Translations under genes and position numbers: made by a program | In this document: positions 49,536-59,239 of the stretch, in pieces | Numbering within the stretch: the first letter of the stretch is position 1 | How the letters are laid out: each line of letters starts with the position of its first letter | The notes under the pieces: model-generated | Databases searched by the model: none | What the model was told of the DNA's origin: nothing | The model's input: only the letters and a program-made list of their open reading frames with translations | Source of the DNA: Chloroflexota bacterium | GTDB taxonomy: Bacteria > Chloroflexota > Anaerolineae > Anaerolineales > Anaerolineaceae | DNA length: 64,000 nt | Reading direction: 5' to 3' | Assembly (NCBI GenBank): GCA_012514645.1 | Contig: JAAYZW010000016.1 | Span: forward strand, 1 to 64,000

Positions 49536-50570
49536 TTAGAATTGTTCCAGGAACCGAATATCGTTATTACGCAAATAACGAATGTCATCGATGTGATAAC
49601 GCAGCAAGGTGGTGCGGTCGATTCCGACGCCAGCAGCAAAGCCGCTGTAGATTTCGGGGTCATAGCCGCCATATTCGAGCACACGCGGGTGCACCATACC
49701 ACAGCCGCCCAACTCAATCCAGCCTGTGCCATGGCAAACGCCGCAGCCCGACCCACCGCAGAAAATGCAAGCCATATCAAGCTCGGCGCTCGGCTCGGTG
49801 AAGGGGAAGTGCGATGGGCGCAGACGGGTGTAAGCGCTGGCACCAAACATACGCTTGGTAAAATCGTCCAGCGTGCCCTTCATGTGCGCAAAAGTGACAC
49901 CTTTATCGACCACCAGCAGCTCAAACTGCATAAACTCAATTTCGTGACTTTGATCTTGTTGTTCATAGCGCATGCAAGCGCCTGGCAAGATCACCCGCAC
50001 CGGGTTGGGATAATACTCACGCATCGATCGAATCTGCCCCGGCGATGTATGCGTTCGCAAAACCACGCCCTCGTCTTCGGTATAGAAGGTGTCCCACATA
50101 TCCCTGGCAGGATGATAAGGCGGGATGTTGAGATAGGTGAAGTTCATGTCGTCCGTCTCAACCTCCGGCGAACTGTAGACCTGGAAGCCCATATCACCGA
50201 AGATTCGGAAGACCTCGCGCATGGTCAGGTTGATGGGATGCAGTCTGCCGCGTCTCGGCAGAAAACCAGGCAGGGTCACATCCAGCTTTTCGCTCGCCAT
50301 ACTGCTGAGCAAAGCTTCATGCTTGATGACCTCTTCTTTTTCGGCAAGGGCTGCTTCGAGGGCAACTTTGACGGCGTTGACTGCTCGCCCGATCAGCGGA
50401 CGTTCTTCCTTGGAAAAAGTGCCCATCTTACCATAAGTGGTCATGACCAACGATGTCTTGCCAAGGTGGGTTTGTTTCCAGGTATCCAGCGCTTGCGGGT
50501 CGGCGACTCTCTCCAGGCTTGCCAGACCAGCTTGTTGTTCTTCTTGTAATTGGGTTTCGATTTCGTTCAT
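49536..50570 (-). CDS. pheS: Phenylalanine--tRNA ligase alpha subunit
   Basis: HPINLTMREVFRIFGDMGFQVYSSPEVETDDMNFTYLNIPPYHPARDMWDTFY...GGCGMVHPRVLEYGG. Start trimmed to MNEIETQ. Confidence 0.96.
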   Translation of the reverse strand: MNEIETQLQEEQQAGLASLERVADPQALDTWKQTHLGKTSLVMTTYGKMGTFSKEERPLIGRAVNAVKVALEAALAEKEEVIKHEALLSSMASEKLDVTLPGFLPRRGRLHPINLTMREVFRIFGDMGFQVYSSPEVETDDMNFTYLNIPPYHPARDMWDTFYTEDEGVVLRTHTSPGQIRSMREYYPNPVRVILPGACMRYEQQDQSHEIEFMQFELLVVDKGVTFAHMKGTLDDFTKRMFGASAYTRLRPSHFPFTEPSAELDMACIFCGGSGCGVCHGTGWIELGGCGMVHPRVLEYGGYDPEIYSGFAAGVGIDRTTLLRYHIDDIRYLRNNDIRFLEQF

Positions 50571-50599
50571 ATTCACCTCAAATTTTTGGCGGCAGGCAC

Positions 50600-50845
50600 A
50601 AAAAAACCCGCCCAATAAAGGGACGGGGTAAACCGCGGTACCACCCTTTTTGCTCATGCGAGCCACTCAGGATGCCTTGTAACGGAGGCTGCCGGCGCGA
50701 ACTAATAGTTTCTACGCGTTCACTCGCGCGACTCCTGGGCGAACTTCGTTCACTGCTCGGTCGATCTCGCTTTCAGCCTGGGCGAAACCTCTCTGCGACG
50801 GCTTTGTGAATTACTCTTCCCAATCTCAGTCGATGGGGCAATTAT
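50600..50845 (-). promoter_or_regulatory. T-box leader RNA of pheST
   Basis: Minus strand AGGGTGGTACCGCGG (T-box antiterminator; plus 50633-50647), followed by terminator CCCCGTCCCTTTATTGGGCGGGTTTTTTT, then pheS; candidate UUC (Phe) specifier in GAAGTTCGCCCAGGAG. Confidence 0.92.
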
Positions 50846-51080
50846 AAGTTTTCCTTTTCGAAAGTCAAGTGCTGGCGGTCGCCGCCTGGGCGGTGTCCAC
50901 CGATGCCTTAAAAGGTTTTCGCTAAAATGCTTATACAAAATGGGCTTCACTGGCAGCCTTTGACCCAAACGAGACTGATTTTATCCTTTGACGTTCAGAT
51001 ATTTGCTGACTGCCTTGCTGCTCCCCGGCTTTCCAATCACACTCGCAAGAGGTGGCTATACAGAAGCCATCACAGCCAAA

Positions 51081-51107
51081 AAACACCGCCGGATATTGGC
51101 GGTGTTT
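51081..51107 (-). terminator. Terminator hairpin downstream of tpiA (potentially bidirectional)
   Basis: AAACACCGCC-ggatatt-GGCGGTGTTT flanked by A-run and T-rich tail. Confidence 0.75.
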
Positions 51108-51123
51108 CTTTTTCTCAATATGA

Positions 51124-51882
51124 CTACACGCCTTGGGTAATTCCCACAAAATCATCCGCTTTCAAGCTGGCACCGCCGATCAAACCACCGTCAATATCTG
51201 ACTGACCAAACAACTCGGCAGCATTGCTCGGTTTGACGGATCCACCATAGAGAATGCGCATGCCATCACCAACCTCCGCGCCAAACATCTCGCGCAAGAT
51301 CGGGCGCACAACGTTCTTGTGGATATCGTTTGCCTGGTCTGGTGTAGCGGTTCTACCGGTTCCAATTGCCCAGACGGGTTCGTAAGCCACCACGATCCTG
51401 GATGCTTCCTCGCTGCTGAGCCCTTTTAGCCCTTCGCGCACCATGCGTCCGACAACTTCGTCGGTTTGACCGGCTTCGTTTTCTTCAAGGGTTTCGCCAA
51501 CGCAAACAATGGGCTGCAAACCTACTGCCAGGGCGGCTGCGACTTTTTTATTAACCGTCTCATCGTTTTCGCCAAACATCGCCCGACGTTCAGAGTGACC
51601 GATGATGACATAGTCGCATAAATCTTTCAACATTGGGGCTGAAATTTCGCCGGTGTAAGCGCCTGAGGTCTCCCAGTGCAAATTCTGCGCGCCAACCTTG
51701 ATGTTAGTGCCTTCGAGTTTTTCTTTAGCCACCGGGAGATCGATATAAGGAGTACATACGACCAAATCTATATTGTTATACTCCTGCAATCTTGGAATCA
51801 ACGCGTCGATAAGCTCCGCTGCTTCTTCGATGGTTTTGTTCATCTTCCAGTTACCAGCAACCATGGGTCTACGGGTTTTCAT
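51124..51882 (-). CDS. tpiA: Triosephosphate isomerase
   Basis: RRPMVAGNWKMNKT...YVIIGHSERRAMFGE...VAYEPVWAIGTGRTATPDQA...ILYGGSVKPSNA. Confidence 0.97.
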   Translation of the reverse strand: MKTRRPMVAGNWKMNKTIEEAAELIDALIPRLQEYNNIDLVVCTPYIDLPVAKEKLEGTNIKVGAQNLHWETSGAYTGEISAPMLKDLCDYVIIGHSERRAMFGENDETVNKKVAAALAVGLQPIVCVGETLEENEAGQTDEVVGRMVREGLKGLSSEEASRIVVAYEPVWAIGTGRTATPDQANDIHKNVVRPILREMFGAEVGDGMRILYGGSVKPSNAAELFGQSDIDGGLIGGASLKADDFVGITQGV

Positions 51883-51977
51883 TGATTATTTCCTCTCTCC
51901 TGTAATGGAATGGCTAAATTCTAACACGAAGGGACGGTTTTTCGACCGTCCCTCGTAATTAACTATGGCGGAAATCT

Positions 51978-53207
51978 TTATTTCGTCCGATAGATAATCG
52001 GGAAGAGCCACAGACCACGGTTATTTTGGGTTGAGCCCTCATTCCAAACTACCAGCGTGAAAGTGACCTTCTGACCTGCCAGTGAAGAGAGATCCACTTC
52101 CACCGAATTCCAGTTATTATCATAGACTTCGTGCCACTGACCCAGCCCCTTGGCAGTGCCGCCTTCGGGCGTATAGTAGAGCTCAAATTTAATGTCACAG
52201 CCTGTGCTACCGCCCTCACATTGAATCGTGGCACGGAATTTATCGCCATCTTTCACGGTGAACGCGGGGTAAATACCCTGGATGTAGCCATCGGCTTCCT
52301 GGTTCGGTCTGGTGATCAAACCGATTTCATTTTCCTTGCCGCCATTTTCTCGGATAGGGTTGCCCTTGGCGACTGCATAACCATTTCTGACATCTTTCTC
52401 GTCACCAGGGCATTTCAAGGATTGGCGCAGCCCGTTGGTCCATCTCGCGTCACAAATACTTTCAGCAAAGTTATAAATCACGCCCTGCCCGTTAATGCTT
52501 TCCATGCTGACCCAGAAGGTGCCCTTTGAATCACTGCCGGAGCCAAAAGTGACCCCATTGCTGCTCTTCAACAGCCAGTCAGAGCGGTATTTTCCATTCA
52601 CGGAAGGAGCAACCATATTGATGCTAATATCAATATTTGAGCCGGGTTGTACTTCATGCGGAATGTCGTAGACAGCATTTGCACCCAACTGATTGCCTTT
52701 GGAAAAGACGATATCAAAGCCGGAATCCCACTTACAGCTACCTGAATTTTGCAAGCGCCAGGTTTTGGTGAAACCGCTGCCAGCATTCAACCTGGTGCCA
52801 TCCGGAATGCTCAGGTCAGCCACAAAGGTAAACTGCAGACAGGGTCGCGGAGTTGGCGTAGGGGGGACGCTGGTTGCCGTCGGCGGAATTGCAGTCGGCG
52901 GTACGGCTGTGTTCGCCGGAATCGTGACAGCGGCAGTTGGAACCGCGGTTCCCTGGGTAGGAATTTGATTAATATTGGTCGGGTCAGGCACAACCACGCT
53001 TGTCTGGGTAGCCTGGGCGGTTTCCAATTGTGCCACTGCTGTGGCGTAATAATCCTGGGTTGCCTGGGCTTGCAGAGTTTGCATGGCTTGTTCGATCGGA
53101 TCTCCTGGCGTAACAGGTGCCACACAGGCGCTGAAAACAAGCAACGCGACAACCAAAAGGCTGCCGAGGACAAAGACGTTTTTTTTCTTTTTATTAGTGT
53201 CCATTTC
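51978..53207 (-). CDS. Lipoprotein with NBR1-like (Trp-rich Ig-like) domain
   Basis: Lipobox LLVFSACVAP; FTKTWRLQNSGSCKWDSGFDIVFSKGNQLGANAVYDIPHEVQPGSNIDISINMVAPSVNGKYRSDWLLKSSNGVTFG. Confidence 0.85.
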   Translation of the reverse strand, partial: EMDTNKKKKNVFVLGSLLVVALLVFSACVAPVTPGDPIEQAMQTLQAQATQDYYATAVAQLETAQATQTSVVVPDPTNINQIPTQGTAVPTAAVTIPANTAVPPTAIPPTATSVPPTPTPRPCLQFTFVADLSIPDGTRLNAGSGFTKTWRLQNSGSCKWDSGFDIVFSKGNQLGANAVYDIPHEVQPGSNIDISINMVAPSVNGKYRSDWLLKSSNGVTFGSGSDSKGTFWVSMESINGQGVIYNFAESICDARWTNGLRQSLKCPGDEKDVRNGYAVAKGNPIRENGGKENEIGLITRPNQEADGYIQGIYPAFTVKDGDKFRATIQCEGGSTGCDIKFELYYTPEGGTAKGLGQWHEVYDNNWNSVEVDLSSLAGQKVTFTLVVWNEGSTQNNRGLWLFPIIYRTK

Positions 53208-53384
53208 AATTACTCCTTTATCGAAGGACTTCTCGTTTAATGTAGACGGAATATCCGGTAAAAAAGTTCCAGAACCATTCAATCATCCAAGAATCTGGCT
53301 GAATGAGCGATTTTATCTCTCTGACTTTATGTGTTTCAGTTTATCTTGCTCCAATTCTTTGTATACGTGAGGTGATAAATAAAA

Positions 53385-53408
53385 AAAACCGCCAATTCAG
53401 GCGGTTTT
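53385..53408 (-). terminator. Rho-independent terminator
   Basis: AAAACCGCC-aattca-GGCGGTTTT preceded by A-run (T-run on minus). Confidence 0.8.
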
Positions 53409-53411
53409 CTC

Positions 53412-54101
53412 TCATTCATAGGCGACGATGATCTTTATTCCCAACCCCCATTGCTGATTAGGACCATAGCCAAAGCGGCTGCCATAGGGGGAGGCGATCA
53501 ACCAGTAGCTGTAGTAGGTGCCCAACTCTGAGGGGGCTTTTAAGTCGCGGACGGAAAGCTGAACGGTCTCACCAGGTTCAACGGTTTGAGAAAAATCTAC
53601 TTTCCCGGAAGAACCAAACAACTCGCCGGCTGAATTGACCAGGTCAAACTGGAGGGTCCAGGTACATACGCCCGAGTTACGCACCCACCATGTTTTCGTG
53701 AAGGTTTCGCCTGGTTTCATGCGGGTATCAGGTGGATTGTTTACATCGCCAAGGAAATCAAACATCAGGCACCGGGGGTCGTTTTGATCGCCAATTGGTG
53801 TAATGATCACGGTGGATGGATTTTCTTCAGTTTCCTGGGTTGGAGCTTCTGTCGGTGTGGGCGTGGCGGGCGGTGGGCAGGTCGGGCAGGCAGGAGAAGT
53901 GGGTTGATTTATGAGCTCTTCATATTTGAACACAAGCGTTTCCACTGAGCTTTGGGTTGAGAGCGCCGAACGAGTACCGGCAACATGCATTGCCAATTCC
54001 TCTTCAGAAACAGTTGGCACAACATAATAGTCACAAGCACTTAATATCGAAAGTGCCAGTATTGAGGCTAATATTATTATCAGATTTGTTTTTTTCTTCA
54101 T
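53412..54101 (-). CDS. Second lipoprotein with NBR1-like domain
   Basis: Lipobox LALSILSACDYY; FTKTWWVRNSGVCTWTLQFDLVNSAGELFGSSGKVDFSQTVEPGETVQLSVRDLKAPSELGTYYSYWLIASPYGSRFG. Confidence 0.85.
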   Translation of the reverse strand: MKKKTNLIIILASILALSILSACDYYVVPTVSEEELAMHVAGTRSALSTQSSVETLVFKYEELINQPTSPACPTCPPPATPTPTEAPTQETEENPSTVIITPIGDQNDPRCLMFDFLGDVNNPPDTRMKPGETFTKTWWVRNSGVCTWTLQFDLVNSAGELFGSSGKVDFSQTVEPGETVQLSVRDLKAPSELGTYYSYWLIASPYGSRFGYGPNQQWGLGIKIIVAYE

Positions 54102-54208
54102 CGTTTATCCCATATCCCTCGATAGTTGGGGATTCCAGTGATGAATTCTATCACGTTCAGAGCAAACGCGGGAACCGCGGTCTGCGATTCCCGTGTATTG
54201 TATAAGTA

Positions 54209-55384
54209 TTACTTGTTATCTAATGCTGCCAATCCTGGCAGCTCCAACCCCTCAAGCATTTCCAGAGAGGCACCACCGCCAGTCGATATGTGTGTGATCT
54301 TGTCACCCAAACCAGATTGATTGATTGCAGAGACTGAATCGCCGCCACCGATAATGCTTACGGCATCGCTATCTGCTACTGCCTGGGCAACCCCAAAGGT
54401 CCCCTGGGCAAAGCGTGGAAACTCAAATACGCCCATAGGACCGTTCCAAACCACGGTGCCAGCGTGGGAAATCTCACCGCTAAACAACTCAATGGTCATT
54501 GGTCCGATATCCAGCATGCGCCAACCGGAGGGCACGTCTCCCAGGGGCTGCGTGAGCATCTCGGCTTCGGCATCAAAAGCGCTGCCTAAAACCATGTCAA
54601 TTGGCAGCAATATTTTGCCCGCCGCTCGCGAAAGGAGACCTGCTGCGGTATCGAGTACTTCAGTTTCCACCAGGGAATCAGCCATATCATAACCCTGGGC
54701 TTTCAGAAAGGTGTTCGCCATCCCGCCGCCAATCAGGATCTTATCAGCAGTATTCAGTAAATTCTCGATCACACCGATTTTGTCACTGATCTTGGCGCCA
54801 CCCAAAATTGCCACAAACGGTCGAACCGGATCAGCAATGGCATTACCCAGGTATTTAATCTCTTTTTCCATCAAAAAGCCTGCCGCTGCTGGAAGATAAT
54901 CGGCGATTCCTGTGGTAGAACTGTGAGCACGATGAGCCGAACCAAAGGCATCGTTTACAAAAATATCAGCCAGGGAAGCCAGGTCTTCTGACATCTCAGG
55001 GTTGTTTTTGGTTTCCTCCGGATAAAAGCGCGTATTTTCCAGTACCAACACCTCACCGGGCTTTAAAGCCGCGGCAGCTTTTTGGGCAATCTCTCCCCTG
55101 CTGTCGGCTGCAAACTTAACCGGCGCGTCAATCAGGGTGTCGAGGTGTTCAGCGACTGGCCTCAGGCTGAACTGGAGGTCTTCTTTCGTCTTGGGGCGTC
55201 CCAGGTGGGACATCAGAATCACCGCTGCCCCGTGTTCGAGCAAGTAATTGATTGTGGGCAAGGCTGCCGTGATGCGGGTATCATCAGAGATGACACCGTC
55301 TTTGATTGGCACGTTAAAATCCACTCGCACGATTACTTTTTTACCGTTTACGTCCATATCAGTGACCATTTTTTTATTGAACAT
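54209..55384 (-). CDS. pgk: Phosphoglycerate kinase
   Basis: [16 protein letters not shown]...[11 protein letters not shown]...[18 protein letters not shown]...[13 protein letters not shown]. Confidence 0.97.
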   Translation of the reverse strand: MFNKKMVTDMDVNGKKVIVRVDFNVPIKDGVISDDTRITAALPTINYLLEHGAAVILMSHLGRPKTKEDLQFSLRPVAEHLDTLIDAPVKFAADSRGEIAQKAAAALKPGEVLVLENTRFYPEETKNNPEMSEDLASLADIFVNDAFGSAHRAHSSTTGIADYLPAAAGFLMEKEIKYLGNAIADPVRPFVAILGGAKISDKIGVIENLLNTADKILIGGGMANTFLKAQGYDMADSLVETEVLDTAAGLLSRAAGKILLPIDMVLGSAFDAEAEMLTQPLGDVPSGWRMLDIGPMTIELFSGEISHAGTVVWNGPMGVFEFPRFAQGTFGVAQAVADSDAVSIIGGGDSVSAINQSGLGDKITHISTGGGASLEMLEGLELPGLAALDNK

Positions 55385-55457
55385 AATTCCTCCTTATAAA
55401 ACAGTGCGCCTTACTGTTAAGCAATGCGCACTGTTATCTTTGTGGGTTTTATTGGGC

Positions 55458-56513
55458 TTAGAGTCTCTCAGCAAGGTATTTCGTCACATCAGCTGTGCGG
55501 GCAGAATAGCCCCATTCGTTGTCATACCAGGTAACGACTTTGACCAGGTTGCCTCCCATGACCATGTTTTTGTCGAGGTCGATTATGGAAGAGCGGGAAT
55601 CGCCCTTGTAGTCCATTGACACCAACGGTTGGTCGTATTCACCGGTCGAATAGCCGAGAATGCCTTTCATTGGACCATCAGCAGCTTCGATGAATGCTGC
55701 GTTTAGTTCTTCGATCGTGGTATGGTTCTCGACCTCGGCAACAAAGTCAACAATCGAAACAGTTGGGGTCGGAACGCGCAATGCATAGCCATCAAACTTT
55801 CCCTTAAGTTCAGGGATCACAAGAGAAACCGCTTTGGCAGCGCCAGTGGTGGTTGGAATGATATTCAAACCGGCAGCGCGGGAACGACGGATATCTTTCT
55901 TATGACCGGTATCCAGGATGACCTGGTCGTTGGTATAAGAATGGATCGTGGTCATCATTGCGTTCTTGATCTTAAATTTGTCATTAACAACTTTGGCGGC
56001 CGGCGCAAGACAGTTTGTGGTACAGGAAGCATTTGAGACGACATGGTGCTTCTCATTGTCATACAGCTCTTCGTTGACGCCCATGACCATGGTGAGGTCC
56101 TCGCCCTTTGCGGGTGCTGAGATGACAACTTTCTTTGCGCCACCGCGAATGATGTGAGCATCGGCGCCAATCTTACCCGTTTCGGGGTCTGATTTAGCAT
56201 TGGTGAACACACCAGTACATTCGATGACGATATCGACACCATGCTCAGCCCACGGAATATTACCAGGATCTTTCTCGCCATATACCTGGACGATCTTGCC
56301 GTCAATTTCCAGGTCATTATCGGCATTCACTTTGACTTCACCCGGGAAAATCCCATAGGTTGAGTCATATTTAAACAGGTGAGCATTTTGTTTGACCTCA
56401 ACCAGGTCATTAATTGCGACTACCTCGAGAGTGTCGTCAGCACGCTCCAGGATTGCTTTCATTACCAGACGTCCGATTCGGCCAAAACCGTTGATACCTA
56501 CTTTTGTTTTCAT
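55458..56513 (-). CDS. gap: Glyceraldehyde-3-phosphate dehydrogenase
   Basis: [19 protein letters not shown]...[20 protein letters not shown]...[14 protein letters not shown]. Start trimmed. Confidence 0.97.
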   Translation of the reverse strand: MKTKVGINGFGRIGRLVMKAILERADDTLEVVAINDLVEVKQNAHLFKYDSTYGIFPGEVKVNADNDLEIDGKIVQVYGEKDPGNIPWAEHGVDIVIECTGVFTNAKSDPETGKIGADAHIIRGGAKKVVISAPAKGEDLTMVMGVNEELYDNEKHHVVSNASCTTNCLAPAAKVVNDKFKIKNAMMTTIHSYTNDQVILDTGHKKDIRRSRAAGLNIIPTTTGAAKAVSLVIPELKGKFDGYALRVPTPTVSIVDFVAEVENHTTIEELNAAFIEAADGPMKGILGYSTGEYDQPLVSMDYKGDSRSSIIDLDKNMVMGGNLVKVVTWYDNEWGYSARTADVTKYLAERL

Positions 56514-56636
56514 TACTACCTCCGTGTAATTATGAAAAGTTTTCATCACCTATGCAGGTGGAAATATTCAGAATCGTTTTATTCTGTGCTGTATTATAAG
56601 CGAATTGCCGTCTGACAGCCTATGAAGTTGTAAAAG

Positions 56637-57968
56637 CTAATATAAAGGACCGGTGCGTTCTTCGTAAAGATTGATTATTGCTTTGGCAAGTTTTTTTGAA
56701 CTGTGTCGCCAGGGATACAGATCGTCGACCACATCTGCCTCGTATACCCGATAGTTTTCGTGGAGGTAGTGATCAGCTACAACCCAATCGGTATCGTGCC
56801 CCAATTCCCCTTTGAAATTCCGATTGGTCAAGACTAAATTCAAGATACGCTTTTGGATATGCTCTTCCAGCACCGCAACATGATCTGAGGCATTGAAGCC
56901 ATCAGTCTCACCGCGTTGAGTGGCAACATTGCAGATGTAGTAGGTTTCTGCCTTGCTGGCGCTGATCGCTTCGGTCAGATCTTTTACCAGCAAGTTTGGT
57001 AAAATGCTCGTATACAGACTGCCCGGACCGATCAAAATCAGATCAGCGTTTAGAATTGCCTGGATTATGGGAGGATACGCAAGCACATCAACCGGCTCCA
57101 GCCAAACCCTCTTGACACTACCTGGCGTGGTGGTGATCTCAGATTCCCCTCGAACAACAAGTGGTTCGCCTTCAGGAGTTTCCTGCAATTCGCCTACGAG
57201 TTCCACTTGTGTCAGGGTGGAGGGCAGCACCTGACCATAAATCGCCAATACACGCCCCGACTCTGCTACGGCTTCCTCAAAACTACCGGTAATCTCGCTC
57301 ATTGCCGTAATCAGCAGGTTTCCAAGCGAATGACCTTCCAGTCCGGCACCAGCGTGGAACCGATATTGGAAAACCTGGGAAAGCAGTGCTTCATCATTGC
57401 TCAGAGCAGACAGGCAATTACGGATATCGCCGGGAGGCAGCACGCCAAGGTTACGCCTGAGTTCGCCGGAAGAGCCGCCATCATCGGCGACCGTCACGAT
57501 CGCTGTAATGTTATGGGTGTAGGATTTAATTCCCCGCAGAAGTGTCGCGAGCCCATGCCCTCCACCAATAGCAACAACCTTGATCCCTTTTTCACGTTGG
57601 CGATAATTCATCAAGGTGTCCCAAACTGGTCTACCACCAGTCTCAAAAGGTCGTAACAATGAACGGTTGGCACCCCAGATTCCGACCAAAATCAAGACAA
57701 AGCCTAACCCGCCGAATAGCAGAAAACGAATCGGTCGGTCCAGGAAACGTAAAGAAAGCACAGCTAAGATTGGGGTGAGCACTTCGCTCGTGGTGGTGCG
57801 ATAATAGTCCAGGACAACTACAGCCAGCCCCAGCCCAATCAGCATGGCACCAATGATGGTGAGTCCCAGCCAGCGCTTATATCCGGTGCCTGGTGCCAGC
57901 CAGCGTGATTCCAGCTTCAGTCGCGAAAGCAGCCGTCTAAACCAATCATTTTTCTCTTTGGGGGTCAT
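56637..57968 (-). CDS. YvcK/CofD-family gluconeogenesis factor with N-terminal TM region
   Basis: KVVAIGGGHGLATLLRGIKSYTHNITAIVTVADDGGSSGELRRNLGVLPPGDIRNCLSALS...GHSLGNLLITAM. Confidence 0.92.
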   Translation of the reverse strand: MTPKEKNDWFRRLLSRLKLESRWLAPGTGYKRWLGLTIIGAMLIGLGLAVVVLDYYRTTTSEVLTPILAVLSLRFLDRPIRFLLFGGLGFVLILVGIWGANRSLLRPFETGGRPVWDTLMNYRQREKGIKVVAIGGGHGLATLLRGIKSYTHNITAIVTVADDGGSSGELRRNLGVLPPGDIRNCLSALSNDEALLSQVFQYRFHAGAGLEGHSLGNLLITAMSEITGSFEEAVAESGRVLAIYGQVLPSTLTQVELVGELQETPEGEPLVVRGESEITTTPGSVKRVWLEPVDVLAYPPIIQAILNADLILIGPGSLYTSILPNLLVKDLTEAISASKAETYYICNVATQRGETDGFNASDHVAVLEEHIQKRILNLVLTNRNFKGELGHDTDWVVADHYLHENYRVYEADVVDDLYPWRHSSKKLAKAIINLYEERTGPLY

Positions 57969-58029
57969 GATTAATCTGATAATAGCAGGATTTTAACATA
58001 TCGTCAACGCGATTTTCAAGTCAGCAGAT

Positions 58030-58200
58030 TTTGAGCTGGGCAGGTCTGACCAGGTAAGCGGTTATTGAGCGCTCACGATTGGGACCTGCCCGTACGCTTG
58101 TGTAACTTGGGTATGAAATGATTACAATCGTAGCGGTGTGGGTTCAGAACTTGAGCAATGCTGAAATTATTAATCAACAAAACCCACCCCGTTGGATTCA
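58030..58200 (+). mobile_element. MITE-like element fragments in right-end/left-end order
   Basis: AGCTGGGCAGGTCTGAC...TTGAGCGCTCACGATTGGGACCTGCCCGTACGC (right end) then AGCGGTGTGGGTTCAGAACTTGAGCAATGCTGAAATTATTAATCAACAAAACCCACCCCGTTGGA (left end). Confidence 0.5.
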
Positions 58201-58456
58201 CGGATTGAAGGGAGTGTGTTTGGTTGGTGAAAAAGTGTAAACAATCACCTCAAACAAAGTGTAAACGTTCATGGGCTTGACAGGCAGACATCCACTACTT
58301 CTTTAGGCAAAGACCATTGTTTGTTTTCACATTGAGAATTACGACTTAAGCTTGGATATCTTTTTGTGCTAAGACTTGCTGGGGTAAAATTGGTATAATA
58401 ATAAAAACTCAGTACACTTATCTTTGATTACAAGTGATTAGTTACCAGGAGTAAAC

Positions 58457-59047
58457 ATGGCTGAAACAAAACCTCAAATCGTTATGCGTTCTGGTCCTAT
58501 TCCCGGGTCCAGCTATTACCTGGAAAAAGCGGAGGTCACCCTCGGTCGCGACCTTTCCAACGATATTCCGGTACCTGATGCCGAAATCTCACGCCGACAT
58601 GCCCGTTTTATTGTCAAGCCTGACGGCGTTTACATAGAAGATCTCGGATCCACGAATGGCACCTTTCTCAATGGCGTCCGGCTGAGCTCTCCCAAGCGTC
58701 TTACTCATGGAGATTTGGTCACGCTTGCTGAAAGCACCGTGATGAGCTTCGAGTGGGAAGGCGCCAGGGAAGCAGCGGGATACACCCCGACCTACCATGC
58801 CGAACCGCCCAGACCTGAGCCGGTTCAACCGAGACCAGAGCCTGTTTACCAAACGGTTGAGCCCCCGGTTCCCCAACGAATGCTGGCACCAGAGCCAACC
58901 CCGGCAGCAAAACCACGCAAGCCCTGGTACATGAATTTTTTCCTGGTTCTTTTGATCATCCTGATTATCATCGGACTGGTTCTGACCTTTATGCCGGCTT
59001 CATGGTGGTGTTTCCTGACCTTCAACCGACTACCCGGTTGTTTCTAA
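58457..59047 (+). CDS. FHA-domain protein with C-terminal TM anchor
   Basis: VTLGRDLSNDIPVPDAEISRRHARFIVKPDGVYIEDLGSTNGTFLNGVRL; TM FFLVLLIILIIIGLVLTFM. Confidence 0.92.
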   Translation: MAETKPQIVMRSGPIPGSSYYLEKAEVTLGRDLSNDIPVPDAEISRRHARFIVKPDGVYIEDLGSTNGTFLNGVRLSSPKRLTHGDLVTLAESTVMSFEWEGAREAAGYTPTYHAEPPRPEPVQPRPEPVYQTVEPPVPQRMLAPEPTPAAKPRKPWYMNFFLVLLIILIIIGLVLTFMPASWWCFLTFNRLPGCF

Positions 59048-59239
59048 CAACTTCAGTTTTAACGATTAGCCTGGCTGAATCAGTCGGGCTTTTAATTTTA
59101 AGCGGCGTTAACAATAAAACTAATATTTCCATATGATTTTTGGCTCTGGCGCGATTTATTGTAAAATGTGGCGATTTGGGTTATAATTATAAGGTTGCCA
59201 AAATACGAAAAATAGCCGTTTTTTTGGCTGAAAGATCAT

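Noticed and set aside
49440-50549. 369-aa plus-strand ORF
   Set aside because: Antisense to pheS; no domain signal.
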